DNA from: Candidatus Proximibacter danicus
GTDB lineage: Bacteria > Pseudomonadota > Gammaproteobacteria > Burkholderiales > Rhodocyclaceae
Assembly (NCBI GenBank): GCA_016710885.1
Contig: JADJUC010000001.1
Span: 62,001 to 126,000 of the forward strand
Length of the DNA stretch: 64,000 nucleotides
Direction of reading: 5' to 3'
Within the stretch, counting starts at the first letter, position 1, and every line of letters starts with the position of its first letter. The notes under the pieces were generated by a model. That model worked only from the letters and a program-made list of their open reading frames with translations, had not been told where the DNA came from and ran no database searches. Both the position numbers and the translations under genes were made by a program. Positions 37,470 to 46,325 of this stretch are shown here, piece by piece.

Positions 37470-38014
37470 TGCGTACTCCCTGGAAGCCCCGTCGGCAGCG
37501 GCCGCACCGGCAGGCTGCGCTCGATCTCTGACAGTGCCTCGATCTTTTCCTGCAACTCATCGCCCCGTCGCTGCGCTTCGCGCAACTGCGCCTCAAGACG
37601 CAGCCGCTCACCATATTGGTCATGCAGCACGCGAGCGAGTGGAACAAGATTGGCGGCCATTGGGTGCGTACTTTTCATCACCTGCTCGAGCAAATTCGAT
37701 GCCCGCGGCAGATCGGGGGGCCGCGCCTGGCCGAAACGGATCGCCAGTTGCAGCTGCAAGTAAGGGTCAGTCGCCAGCTGCCGCTGACGCGCGGACTTTG
37801 ACTGCGACTGAAACTGCAGCTGCGGCTTGGGGTTGCTGGCGTAATAGGCGAGCATCGTCTGTACCGGAAGTTCCGGCACAACTGTTTCGACCGCTGCTGG
37901 CGGCTCAGGAGGCTCCGGAATTTCTACCGGCGGCGCTGTCGCACAGGCGGCCAGCGACAGGCAGCAAAGGGTAAGAAGTACTCGACAAAAACCCGTGTTC
38001 AGCTTACTGCTCAT
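37466..38014 (-). CDS. QseG-like outer-membrane lipoprotein of the QseE/QseF system
   Basis: The 182-aa product carries a type II signal peptide with lipobox LAAC (MSSKLNTGFCRVLLTLCCLSL then AAC, near residue 23), a Pro/Glu linker, and a C-terminal helical/coiled-coil region (ERLRLEAQLREAQRRGDELQ). The position between a histidine kinase and a sigma-54 regulator is the hallmark of QseG, which interacts with the kinase QseE/GlrK in enterobacteria. The start ATG overlaps the upstream kinase stop (11 nt), and the end overlaps the regulator start by 4 nt. Assignment rests on context and architecture. Confidence 0.75.
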
Positions 38015-38744
38015 GAGGCAATTCCATCCTGAAATGCGCACCTTGCGCCGACGGCACCAGGCAGACTCGACCGCCCTGCGCCACCGCCACTTCATAAACG
38101 ATAGAAAGGCCGACGCCGCTGCCCTGCTGGCTGACGGCCGGCCGCCGGCTTCCCTGCACAAAAGGGTCAAAAATCCGTTCGGCATCGGCCTCGGCAACGC
38201 CCGGCCCCTGGTCGATGCAATCGATGACCAGCAAGTTATCGCGGACACTGGCAGCCAATTCGATTTTTCCGCCGATCGGGCTGAAGGCAATCGCATTGGA
38301 AAGCAGATTACCGAGCGCCACGCGCATGCGGTCCGGATCAAGTTGCGTTGCTTCGCCACCGCCATCGATGACCACACGCAGATCGCGTGCCTGCAACTGC
38401 AAGCGTTGCTCAGCGACGACAGCCTCGAGCAGGCTGCGCATCACGACACTCCGCCGCTGCACGCGCGCCACATCAAGAACCGTGGCGTGATAGTTGAGCA
38501 ATTCCTCGATCTGCCGCTGCAATGCGTGGGTATTATGTTCAAGAATACTGGCCACTTCCCGCTGTTCGGAAGTCAGCGGCCCGAGCACCTCTTCTCGCAG
38601 CAAGGCAACACCTTCGCGCAGTGCCGCCAGCGGCGTTTTCAACTCGTGCGAGACATGGCGCAACACACGCGCCCGGTCAGCCTCCAGCTCGGCCAAACGC
38701 AGAACCAGTACCCGGCAGAACTCGGCGTTCGGGTTATTGCTCAT
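38004..38744 (-). CDS. Sensorless histidine kinase created by tandem duplication (HisKA + HATPase only)
   Basis: The 246-aa product begins MSNNPNAEFCRVLVLRL, an 18-codon copy of the lipoprotein start, then switches at about residue 17 to a copy of the upstream kinase (RLAELEADRARVLRHVSHELKTPL). H33 is the phosphoacceptor. N (NLLSNAIAF), G1 (DQGPG) and G2 (GSGVGLSIV) boxes are intact. From the switch to the end it has exactly the 230 residues of the parent kinase. It lacks transmembrane and HAMP parts, so it should be cytoplasmic. Its ATG overlaps the parent kinase stop by 11 nt (TATGAGCAATAA). It may phosphorylate the same regulator without a signal or compete with the parent. Confidence 0.85.
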   Translation of the reverse strand: MSNNPNAEFCRVLVLRLAELEADRARVLRHVSHELKTPLAALREGVALLREEVLGPLTSEQREVASILEHNTHALQRQIEELLNYHATVLDVARVQRRSVVMRSLLEAVVAEQRLQLQARDLRVVIDGGGEATQLDPDRMRVALGNLLSNAIAFSPIGGKIELAASVRDNLLVIDCIDQGPGVAEADAERIFDPFVQGSRRPAVSQQGSGVGLSIVYEVAVAQGGRVCLVPSAQGAHFRMELPHEQ

Positions 38745-39426
38745 AGGGCAGTTCAATCCTGAAATGGGCACCCTGCGCCGACGGCACAAGGAATACGCGA
38801 CCACCCTGTGCCGCGACCAGTTCGCGCACGATCGACAACCCCACGCCACTGCCCTGCTGGCTCGATATTGGCCGATGGCTTCCCTGTACGAAGGGATCAA
38901 AAATGCGTTCGGCATCGGCAGCCGTCACGCCGGCCCCTTGATCGATGCAATCGATGAAAACGTTATTGCTGCGCACACCGGCGGCCAGGCGAATTTCGCT
39001 CCCCGCCGGGCTGAAAGCGATGGCGTTGGAAAGCAGATTGCCGAGCACAACCCGGATCTTGTCGGGATCAAGCTGCACCTGTCGGCGAACGCAATCGACA
39101 ACTACGCGCAGTTCGCGCGCCTGCAGCTGCAATTGCTGCTCGTCGGCTGCGGCCTCTAGCAGCGTGCGCAGCGCAATGCGACGTCGCTGCAGCCGCGCGG
39201 CATCGAAAACGGTTGCGTGATAATTGAGCAGGTCCTCGATCTGCTGCTGCAGCGCCCGCGCGTTATGCTCAAGAATGCTGGCCACCTCACGCTGCCCGTC
39301 TGCCAGCGGCCCGACGACCTCATCTTGCAGCAATGCGACACCCTCGCGCAGCGCCGCCAAAGGAGTTTTCAGTTCGTGTGAAACATGGCGCAGGATGCGC
39401 ACCCGGTCGGCCTCCAGAGCAGCAAG
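38004..39426 (-). repeat. Tandem duplication of the kinase catalytic half
   Basis: Codons 237-466 of the full kinase (38734-39426) and codons 17-246 of the small kinase (38004-38696) align without gaps and share long identical blocks (for example HVSHELKTPLAALREGVALL and DAERIFDPFVQGS). Each copy is followed by a lipoprotein-type start overlapping its stop codon, so the repeat unit extends about 48 nt into the lipoprotein gene. Confidence 0.85.
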
Positions 39427-40134
39427 GCGGTGACGTAACCAGTCGAGGCGCTGACCAACACGCTGCAGATCGGCGGGGCCGTGGATTTCAATCGGCATGT
39501 CGAACCGGCTTTCACCCAGTTGTTCAATGGCTGCCTCCAGCCGCCCGACCGGCCGGATCAGCCACCAGGCCATAAGCACCACCAAAACCAGCGCGCCGGA
39601 CATCGAAGCTGCCACCTGCGCGAACAGACTGACCCGGTTGCGCTCAAGTTCAGTGAGCAGCGTCGCATTTTGCCGCTCGATCCAACCGCGCCCCGATACG
39701 GCCAGAACCTCGTTGACTTCGTTAAGCAACGACATCGCCGCCAGGATCGCTGGCGAATCCTTCTCCGGCAGTTGCTCCTTAGCCGCCAGCACTGCATTTC
39801 GCCAGTTGTTTGCAGGTGGCGAGAAAGCGGCCTGGTCGATAGCCTCCAGCCGTGTCAGCGCGGGCAAGGCTTCGGCAACCAGCATATCGAAACGCCGCTT
39901 CAACAACGGGTCCTTGAGCACCAGATACTGGCGGGCACCGCGCTCGAGATCAACGGTTCGCTCGGCCAACTGCTGCAGGTTCGCGGTGACCTGTACCGCC
40001 AGTTCCGCGCTTTGCCGGCTCTGCCGCGCAAAATCTTCCAGCGCCAGCAGGCCACGCAGGGCCGCCGCACCGAGCAGTAACGCCAAGAGCAGGAAACCGA
40101 TCAGCAGAGTGGAACGAAAGGAAAGAAAGCGCAT
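38734..40134 (-). CDS. Membrane histidine kinase, QseE/GlrK-like
   Basis: The 466-aa sensor kinase has two transmembrane segments (about 10-28 and 180-197), a ~150-residue periplasmic helical region between them, a HAMP region, and a kinase core with H253 in HVSHELKTPL, NLLSNAIAF, DQGAG and GSGVGLSIV. It heads the kinase-lipoprotein-regulator cluster that I match to qseE-qseG-qseF. The ligand is unknown from sequence. The duplicate kinase follows immediately. Confidence 0.88.
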   Translation of the reverse strand: MRFLSFRSTLLIGFLLLALLLGAAALRGLLALEDFARQSRQSAELAVQVTANLQQLAERTVDLERGARQYLVLKDPLLKRRFDMLVAEALPALTRLEAIDQAAFSPPANNWRNAVLAAKEQLPEKDSPAILAAMSLLNEVNEVLAVSGRGWIERQNATLLTELERNRVSLFAQVAASMSGALVLVVLMAWWLIRPVGRLEAAIEQLGESRFDMPIEIHGPADLQRVGQRLDWLRHRLAALEADRVRILRHVSHELKTPLAALREGVALLQDEVVGPLADGQREVASILEHNARALQQQIEDLLNYHATVFDAARLQRRRIALRTLLEAAADEQQLQLQARELRVVVDCVRRQVQLDPDKIRVVLGNLLSNAIAFSPAGSEIRLAAGVRSNNVFIDCIDQGAGVTAADAERIFDPFVQGSHRPISSQQGSGVGLSIVRELVAAQGGRVFLVPSAQGAHFRIELPYEQ

Positions 40135-40350
40135 GAGGTCGGGAAAGTGGAATGTCCGCAGGATACGGACCGATGCCGCCGCAATGCAACCCGTCGTGGA
40201 AAAGCGACATAAAAAATCATATTCGAATCAATACCCTGCACATGCTCTCGACAAAGTCGTCGTGAATCGACAACGACAATGCGCCGAATAAGACATCCAG
40301 GATCTCGCCTGAACTACACAAGCATCTGAAACAAAACAACTAATTAATGA

Positions 40351-40366
40351 TGGCACGGAACTTGAT
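40351..40366 (+). promoter_or_regulatory. Candidate sigma-54 promoter of the bactofilin gene
   Basis: TGGCACG-GAAC-TTGAT matches the -24/-12 consensus TGGCACG-N4-TTGCW at all but one position. It sits 37 nt upstream of the bactofilin ATG. Upstream, AGTC-N10-GACA at 40255-40272 resembles the TGTC-N10-GACA sites of QseF/GlrR with one mismatch, but that is weak. Confidence 0.65.
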
Positions 40367-40402
40367 ATAGCCATGAAACCCCAACCTTGATGGAGATACC
40401 GG

Positions 40403-40993
40403 ATGTTCAACAAACCCGCCAACCCGTTTTCGCGACCGCAAGAGCCGGCGGCCCGCGACCTGCTTGCATCGCAGCCCCGCTCCACGACGTCGACAATACA
40501 GCCCGGCAATCCCGCCTCATCGACTTCAAGCACGGCAAGGCCTGCCTCCACCACCCAGAACGCAGGGAATCCTGTGGCGCCTGCGCAAAATTCCGACACG
40601 CTTGGAGAAACAGGCAGCCGGCTGATTGTCGGCCCGGACGTGAAACTGAAAAGCGCCGAAATTCTTGACTGCGACACGCTTGTCGTCGAGGGGCGGGTCG
40701 AAGCCACGATGGACAGCCGGGTTATCCGCATTGCCGACCGCGGGGTGTATAGCGGCAAAGTCAGCATCGACATTGCAGAGATTCACGGTCAGTTCGAAGG
40801 AGAACTGACCGCCCGCAGCCAGCTCATCATCCACGCCACAGGCAAGGTCAGCGGCAAGATCCGCTACGGCAAGATACTGATCGAGGAAGGCGGCCAGATT
40901 TCAGGCGAGATCAAATCGCTGGCCGAAGAAGAGTCTCCGGTGATTCGACCACGTACCGAGATCCTCGCGAACCTGAAAGCTGCTGTCGGCTAA
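40403..40993 (+). CDS. Bactofilin-family polymerising cytoskeletal protein
   Basis: The 196-aa protein has a disordered Ser/Thr/Pro N-terminal third (1-70) and a bactofilin beta-helix with the pattern GSRLIVGPDVKLKSAEI...DCDTLVVEGRVEA...GVYSGKVSIDIAEIHGQFEGELTA. A short Lys/Arg C-terminus follows. Bactofilins form filaments that scaffold cell-shape or polar functions. It has its own sigma-54-type promoter and a terminator. Confidence 0.92.
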   Translation: MFNKPANPFSRPQEPAARDLLASQPRSTTSTIQPGNPASSTSSTARPASTTQNAGNPVAPAQNSDTLGETGSRLIVGPDVKLKSAEILDCDTLVVEGRVEATMDSRVIRIADRGVYSGKVSIDIAEIHGQFEGELTARSQLIIHATGKVSGKIRYGKILIEEGGQISGEIKSLAEEESPVIRPRTEILANLKAAVG

Positions 40994-41018
40994 ACGACAA
41001 AACAGTTCTCCCTCCCTT

Positions 41019-41078
41019 GCGCTGCAGGTCCGACTGCGCCTTCTCCTCCGCTCAACCCGGACCTGCAGCGCTCTTTTT
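41019..41078 (+). terminator. Intrinsic terminator after the bactofilin gene
   Basis: GCGCTGCAGGTCCG pairs with CGGACCTGCAGCGC (14 bp) across a ~25-nt loop and is followed by TCTTTTTC. Confidence 0.75.
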
Positions 41079-41161
41079 CGACATCACTCGCCGCACGCAT
41101 AACAACGGGATCTCGCGTACAGCGCTACAATTGCGCCCCACCGTCCGCTACGCGTCGCCCC

Positions 41162-41431
41162 ATGGCCGTCGAAATCCGCATGCCGAAATATCCCGAGTGC
41201 TGGTCGAGCTGCGGCTCGTGCGCCAGCGGGGACGTCTTCATTCTCGAAGTCTTCGTCCAGCCCGGCGAACACATCGAGCGCGAAGACAACATCATCAGCA
41301 TCGAAACCGGCAAGGTCGCGCTCGATATCCCCAGCCCCTGGTCCGGCACCGTCGTCGAGGTTTTTGTCGAGGTTGGCGACAAGCCCGAAGAAGGTGCGCT
41401 GCTGATCACGCTCGAACGCGATACGGCCTGA
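41162..41431 (+). CDS. Stand-alone lipoyl/biotin-attachment domain protein
   Basis: The 89-aa protein is essentially one lipoyl-like beta-barrel domain, MAVEIRMPKYPECWSS followed by the attachment lysine in SIETGKVALDIPSPWSG (about residue 55) and a VGDKPEEGALLITLE end. A Cys pair (SSCGSCASG) is unusual in the first part of the domain. No dehydrogenase or carboxylase subunits are adjacent. The role and the acyl group are unknown. It starts 84 nt after the bactofilin terminator. Confidence 0.82.
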   Translation: MAVEIRMPKYPECWSSCGSCASGDVFILEVFVQPGEHIEREDNIISIETGKVALDIPSPWSGTVVEVFVEVGDKPEEGALLITLERDTA

Positions 41432-41512
41432 CACTCCCCTCTCGTCCGAGGCCTGCAGCCAGTCGGCACACACGATTTCGACGCGGCGGCTTCTGGTCCC
41501 TATAATCCGCCC

Positions 41513-42694
41513 ATGTCTGCCCCGATGTCCTCCCCTCTTTCCAGCGCGCGCTCACGCGCCCTCTATCTCGCCGTCGTCCAGTTCGTCTTTGTCTCGACCT
41601 GGACGATCTACGTCGTCTTCCTGCCCGAGCTGCTGTTGGGCGCCGGCATCGACAAGGCCTGGCTACCGCGCATCCTGATCGCTGACCAGTTGCTGATCGC
41701 CGGCTTCGATCTCGCCTTCGGCATCGCCGCCGCACGCGGCATGCAGCGTTACGGCCGGATCGCCCCCGCACTGCTCGGGGTCAGCCTCGCGTCCTGTTTC
41801 GCCTTCCTGCTGATGCCGCAGGCGGGCAGTACGCCCGCGCTCCTGCTCGGACTCACCGTCATCTGGGTCATCACCTCTTCCGCCCTGCGCGCGCCGCTCT
41901 ACGCGCTGCTTTCCCGCCACGCCGCCACCCCCGAGCGGACCGCCCTCGCTGCCACGATGACACTCGGCATGGCCGGCGCCGGCATGATCGCGCCATGGCT
42001 GGGAGCCCAACTCAAGGGAATTTCGCCTGCCCTGCCGTTCGCCCTCTCCAGTCTGACGCTGGCGGCGCTGGTGCTGCCACTGGCCACGGCCGAACGCGCT
42101 GCCGGGCTGAAAGCCGACAACCCGGCCGAGAACCTCCCGCCGGCACCGCTCGGCAGCGTTGCCTTCTTCGTTCTGCTGTTAGCGGCCGCACTCGGCTTCC
42201 AGGTCTTCTTCAATCTCGCTGCTGCGCCGGCCTACCTCAAGCACTACGTCAGCAGCGACCTTGCCTGGCTAATGCCCCTGTTCTGGGTCGGCGTTGCCGG
42301 TGGCAGCGTGCTGGCCTCAACCTTTGGTGGGAAACGACCACCCTATGTGATCTTCCTCGCCGGCTGCCTGCTTGCGGCAATTGCCGCTGCCATTTTCAGC
42401 GCCACGGGCAGCGCGCTGCTGCTACCAGCGGCTCAACTCGTTGGCGGTGTTGGCTGGGGGCTCGCGCTGTGCAAGGCTTTCGCCATCGCCGAGCGTTTCG
42501 TTCCGGCGCCGCGCAGCGCGGCCATGGTCGGCGCCCTGTTCTCGATGCTCGCCCTCGCCACCGTGTCGCGCATCACCCTCAATGTGGCCGGGCTGGCCGA
42601 GCCGGCAACGGCCCTGCCGTTGCCACTCTGGCTCCTCGCCGCCGCCGGCATGGGCTTCGCATTGCTGCGCGCCGCGCCCCGACAACGGCCTTAA
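41513..42694 (+). CDS. Major facilitator superfamily transporter
   Basis: The 393-aa protein has about 12 hydrophobic segments (for example YLAVVQFVFVSTWTIYVVFL and LLLAAALGFQVFFNLAA), the MFS layout of two six-helix halves separated by a charged central loop around residue 200 (ERAAGLKADNPAENLPP). Substrate is unknown; it resembles permeases of the sugar/drug type. An alternative start lies four codons in. It is 79 nt before ettA, so the two may be unlinked. Confidence 0.85.
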   Translation: MSAPMSSPLSSARSRALYLAVVQFVFVSTWTIYVVFLPELLLGAGIDKAWLPRILIADQLLIAGFDLAFGIAAARGMQRYGRIAPALLGVSLASCFAFLLMPQAGSTPALLLGLTVIWVITSSALRAPLYALLSRHAATPERTALAATMTLGMAGAGMIAPWLGAQLKGISPALPFALSSLTLAALVLPLATAERAAGLKADNPAENLPPAPLGSVAFFVLLLAAALGFQVFFNLAAAPAYLKHYVSSDLAWLMPLFWVGVAGGSVLASTFGGKRPPYVIFLAGCLLAAIAAAIFSATGSALLLPAAQLVGGVGWGLALCKAFAIAERFVPAPRSAAMVGALFSMLALATVSRITLNVAGLAEPATALPLPLWLLAAAGMGFALLRAAPRQRP

Positions 42695-42772
42695 CTCGGC
42701 TAGAATTACGCACCTTGCGGCGCGCCCGTGCGCGTCGTTTCATCTTCCTTTTTTGCCCACACCTCGAAAGCC

Positions 42773-44437
<1,665 letters not shown>

Positions 44438-44460
44438 TCAGCGACCCGCCCCTACAGAGA

Positions 44461-44490
44461 ACCCGCCCGTTGCTACCGGCGGGTTTTTTG
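44461..44490 (+). terminator. Intrinsic terminator after ettA
   Basis: ACCCGCC pairs with GGCGGGT around a ~10-nt loop and is followed by TTTTTT. Confidence 0.88.
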
Positions 44491-44597
44491 TTTGTATGCA
44501 TTCGCGCTAACATGCCGCTTTCTGCCCACGAGCAACCAACCCCATCCCAACGCTCGAAATCATCACCAATCAGCCAATTTCCGCTAGAGACGACTCG

Positions 44598-45578
44598 ATG
44601 AGGAAACTTGTGATCACGAGAACGCTGCAAATTTTCATTTTCTGCGCGTTGAGCGTTCCTGCGCTTGCGCAGGAACCGGGCTTTGACTGCACGAAGGCAA
44701 GCGGCAGCATCGAGCAAATGGTCTGCGCAGATACCGAACTCGCTGCGCTCGACCGGAGGCTGTCAGCGGCTTATTCCGCCGCATTGCCCAAGGCAGCCAA
44801 TGAGCACCCTCCAATTCTCAAGGCCGAGCAACGCGGCTGGATCAAAGGCCGCAACGACTGCTGGAAAGCGGGCGACAAGCGTGGCTGCGTCCTTGAGGCA
44901 TATCGCCGCCGCATTGTCGAATTGCAGGCCCGCTATCACCTGATCGACGCTTTAACTACGGTTCGCTATGCGTGCAACGACAGTCCGGCAGACGAGATCA
45001 TCGCGACCTACTTTCAGACCGACCCGCCGTCGCTGATTGCCGAGCGGGGCGACCAGACATCCCTGATGTTTCTGGCGCCGAGCGCAAGCGGCGCGAGATA
45101 TATGGGCCGCAACGAGTCGCTTTGGGAGCACCAGGGCGAGGCAACCGTCGTCTGGGGATATCAAGCGCCCGAGATGCGCTGCCAGAACGTGCAAGCCACC
45201 CCGGCTGCGTCGCTTGCCGGCACTGCGTGGGAACTCGTCGCCATCCAGTCAATGGACGATGCACAAGGCACGACCCACATTGCGCACCCCGAAACCTTCA
45301 CGGTCCGCTTTTCAGCCGACGGGCGCGCAAGTTTTCGAATCGACTGCAATCGCGGTACGACGACGTGGAAGGCCTCGCCGTCTCAGGCATCCCCGTCGGG
45401 TTCGCTGGAGTTCGGTCTGCTCGCGACGACACGCGCGATGTGCCCACCGGGATCGCATGACCAGCAAGTGCTGCGCGACCTGCCACACGTGCGGTCCTAC
45501 CTGCTGAAAAACGGCAAGCTTTTTCTTTCCCTCGTGGCCGACGGCGGCATCTACGAATGGCGCCAGGCGAAGCCCTGA
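44598..45578 (+). CDS. Secreted protein with LprI-like, MliC-like and META-like domains
   Basis: The 326-aa protein has a Sec signal peptide (LQIFIFCALSVPALAQ, cleaved near residue 25). It then has a LprI-like segment with FDCTKASGSIEQMVCAD and CWKAGDKRGCVLEAYRRRI (about 28-110), an MliC-like lysozyme-inhibitor segment with VRYACNDSPADEIIATYF and ARYMGRNESLWEHQGEATV (about 120-190), and a META-type C-terminal domain (LAGTAWELVAIQS...DGRASFRIDCNRGT, about 205-320). Such proteins protect the periplasm against host or competitor lysozyme. Domain names rest on motif recognition only. Confidence 0.8.
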   Translation: MRKLVITRTLQIFIFCALSVPALAQEPGFDCTKASGSIEQMVCADTELAALDRRLSAAYSAALPKAANEHPPILKAEQRGWIKGRNDCWKAGDKRGCVLEAYRRRIVELQARYHLIDALTTVRYACNDSPADEIIATYFQTDPPSLIAERGDQTSLMFLAPSASGARYMGRNESLWEHQGEATVVWGYQAPEMRCQNVQATPAASLAGTAWELVAIQSMDDAQGTTHIAHPETFTVRFSADGRASFRIDCNRGTTTWKASPSQASPSGSLEFGLLATTRAMCPPGSHDQQVLRDLPHVRSYLLKNGKLFLSLVADGGIYEWRQAKP

Positions 45579-45695
45579 AAAACGCAGCACCGGAAGCGCT
45601 TCAGCCAAAATGGACGGCGTGAATTTTCGGTGTGCGGTAGCAGCTGCTCAGCCAAGGTAGTAACATATTAATACCGCCATAACCGGGAGCCTCCC

Positions 45696-45998
45696 ATGCC
45701 GAATCTGTCCGTAAAACTTGACGACGCCACGCGTGATCGCCTGCAGGAAGTTGCTGCCCAGGAAGGCGTGACGCCGCATGCGCTGATGGTTCGGGCAATC
45801 GGGCACGAGCTCGACCGGGCCGAAGCAGAGGAAGCCTTCGTAGCACGCGCGCTGACATCGCGGCGCAAAGTCGAAATTGATGGCGAGGTATTCGACGGTG
45901 CAGCCTTTGCCGAATACCTGCGCGCACGGGCACGCGGCGAAGCGGCGAGCCGGCCAGCGGCACAGAAGCTGACGAAACTGCTCGACAGCGGCGCATGA
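45696..45998 (+). CDS. ParD/CopG-type antitoxin (ribbon-helix-helix)
   Basis: The 100-aa protein begins MPNLSVKLDDATRDRLQE, the beta-strand plus helix of a ribbon-helix-helix repressor, with a second helix VTPHALMVRAIGHEL. The C-terminal part is acidic/Arg-rich and likely binds the toxin. It overlaps the toxin start by 4 nt (ATGA), so antitoxin and toxin are co-translated. It presumably autoregulates its own promoter. Confidence 0.82.
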   Translation: MPNLSVKLDDATRDRLQEVAAQEGVTPHALMVRAIGHELDRAEAEEAFVARALTSRRKVEIDGEVFDGAAFAEYLRARARGEAASRPAAQKLTKLLDSGA

Positions 45999-46285
45999 CG
46001 CGCTGGCTGCTCTCACCCGAGGCGGCTGACGATCTGGAACGGCTGACGGATTTTCTGGTGCTGACGGCGCCTGAATCGGCCCCGGAAACCGTCGACATCA
46101 TCCTTGATGCATTGCAGGTGCTGGCCCGCCATCCGCGCATTGGCCGTCCATTGCCGCAGGGTTTGCGTGAGTTGGTCATCTCGCGTGGCTGCACCGGCTA
46201 TCTGGCGCTTTACAGTCACGACGAAGGTGCCGACATCGCCTTGATCCTCGCCATCCGCCATCAACGAGAAGATGAATACCACTGA
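45995..46285 (+). CDS. RelE/ParE-family toxin
   Basis: The 96-aa protein begins MTRWLLSPEAADDLERLTDF and has a C-terminal ...YLALYSHDEGADIALILAIRHQRED block, matching ParE-type RelE-fold toxins (ILAIRHQRE is the usual final strand). ParE toxins poison gyrase; RelE-type ones cleave mRNA. Which applies here cannot be told from sequence. The next gene starts 40 nt later, apparently unrelated. Confidence 0.82.
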   Translation: MTRWLLSPEAADDLERLTDFLVLTAPESAPETVDIILDALQVLARHPRIGRPLPQGLRELVISRGCTGYLALYSHDEGADIALILAIRHQREDEYH

Positions 46286-46325
46286 CTCCCCGCACAAGCG
46301 ATCCGAGCGAGAGGAAAATACTGCT

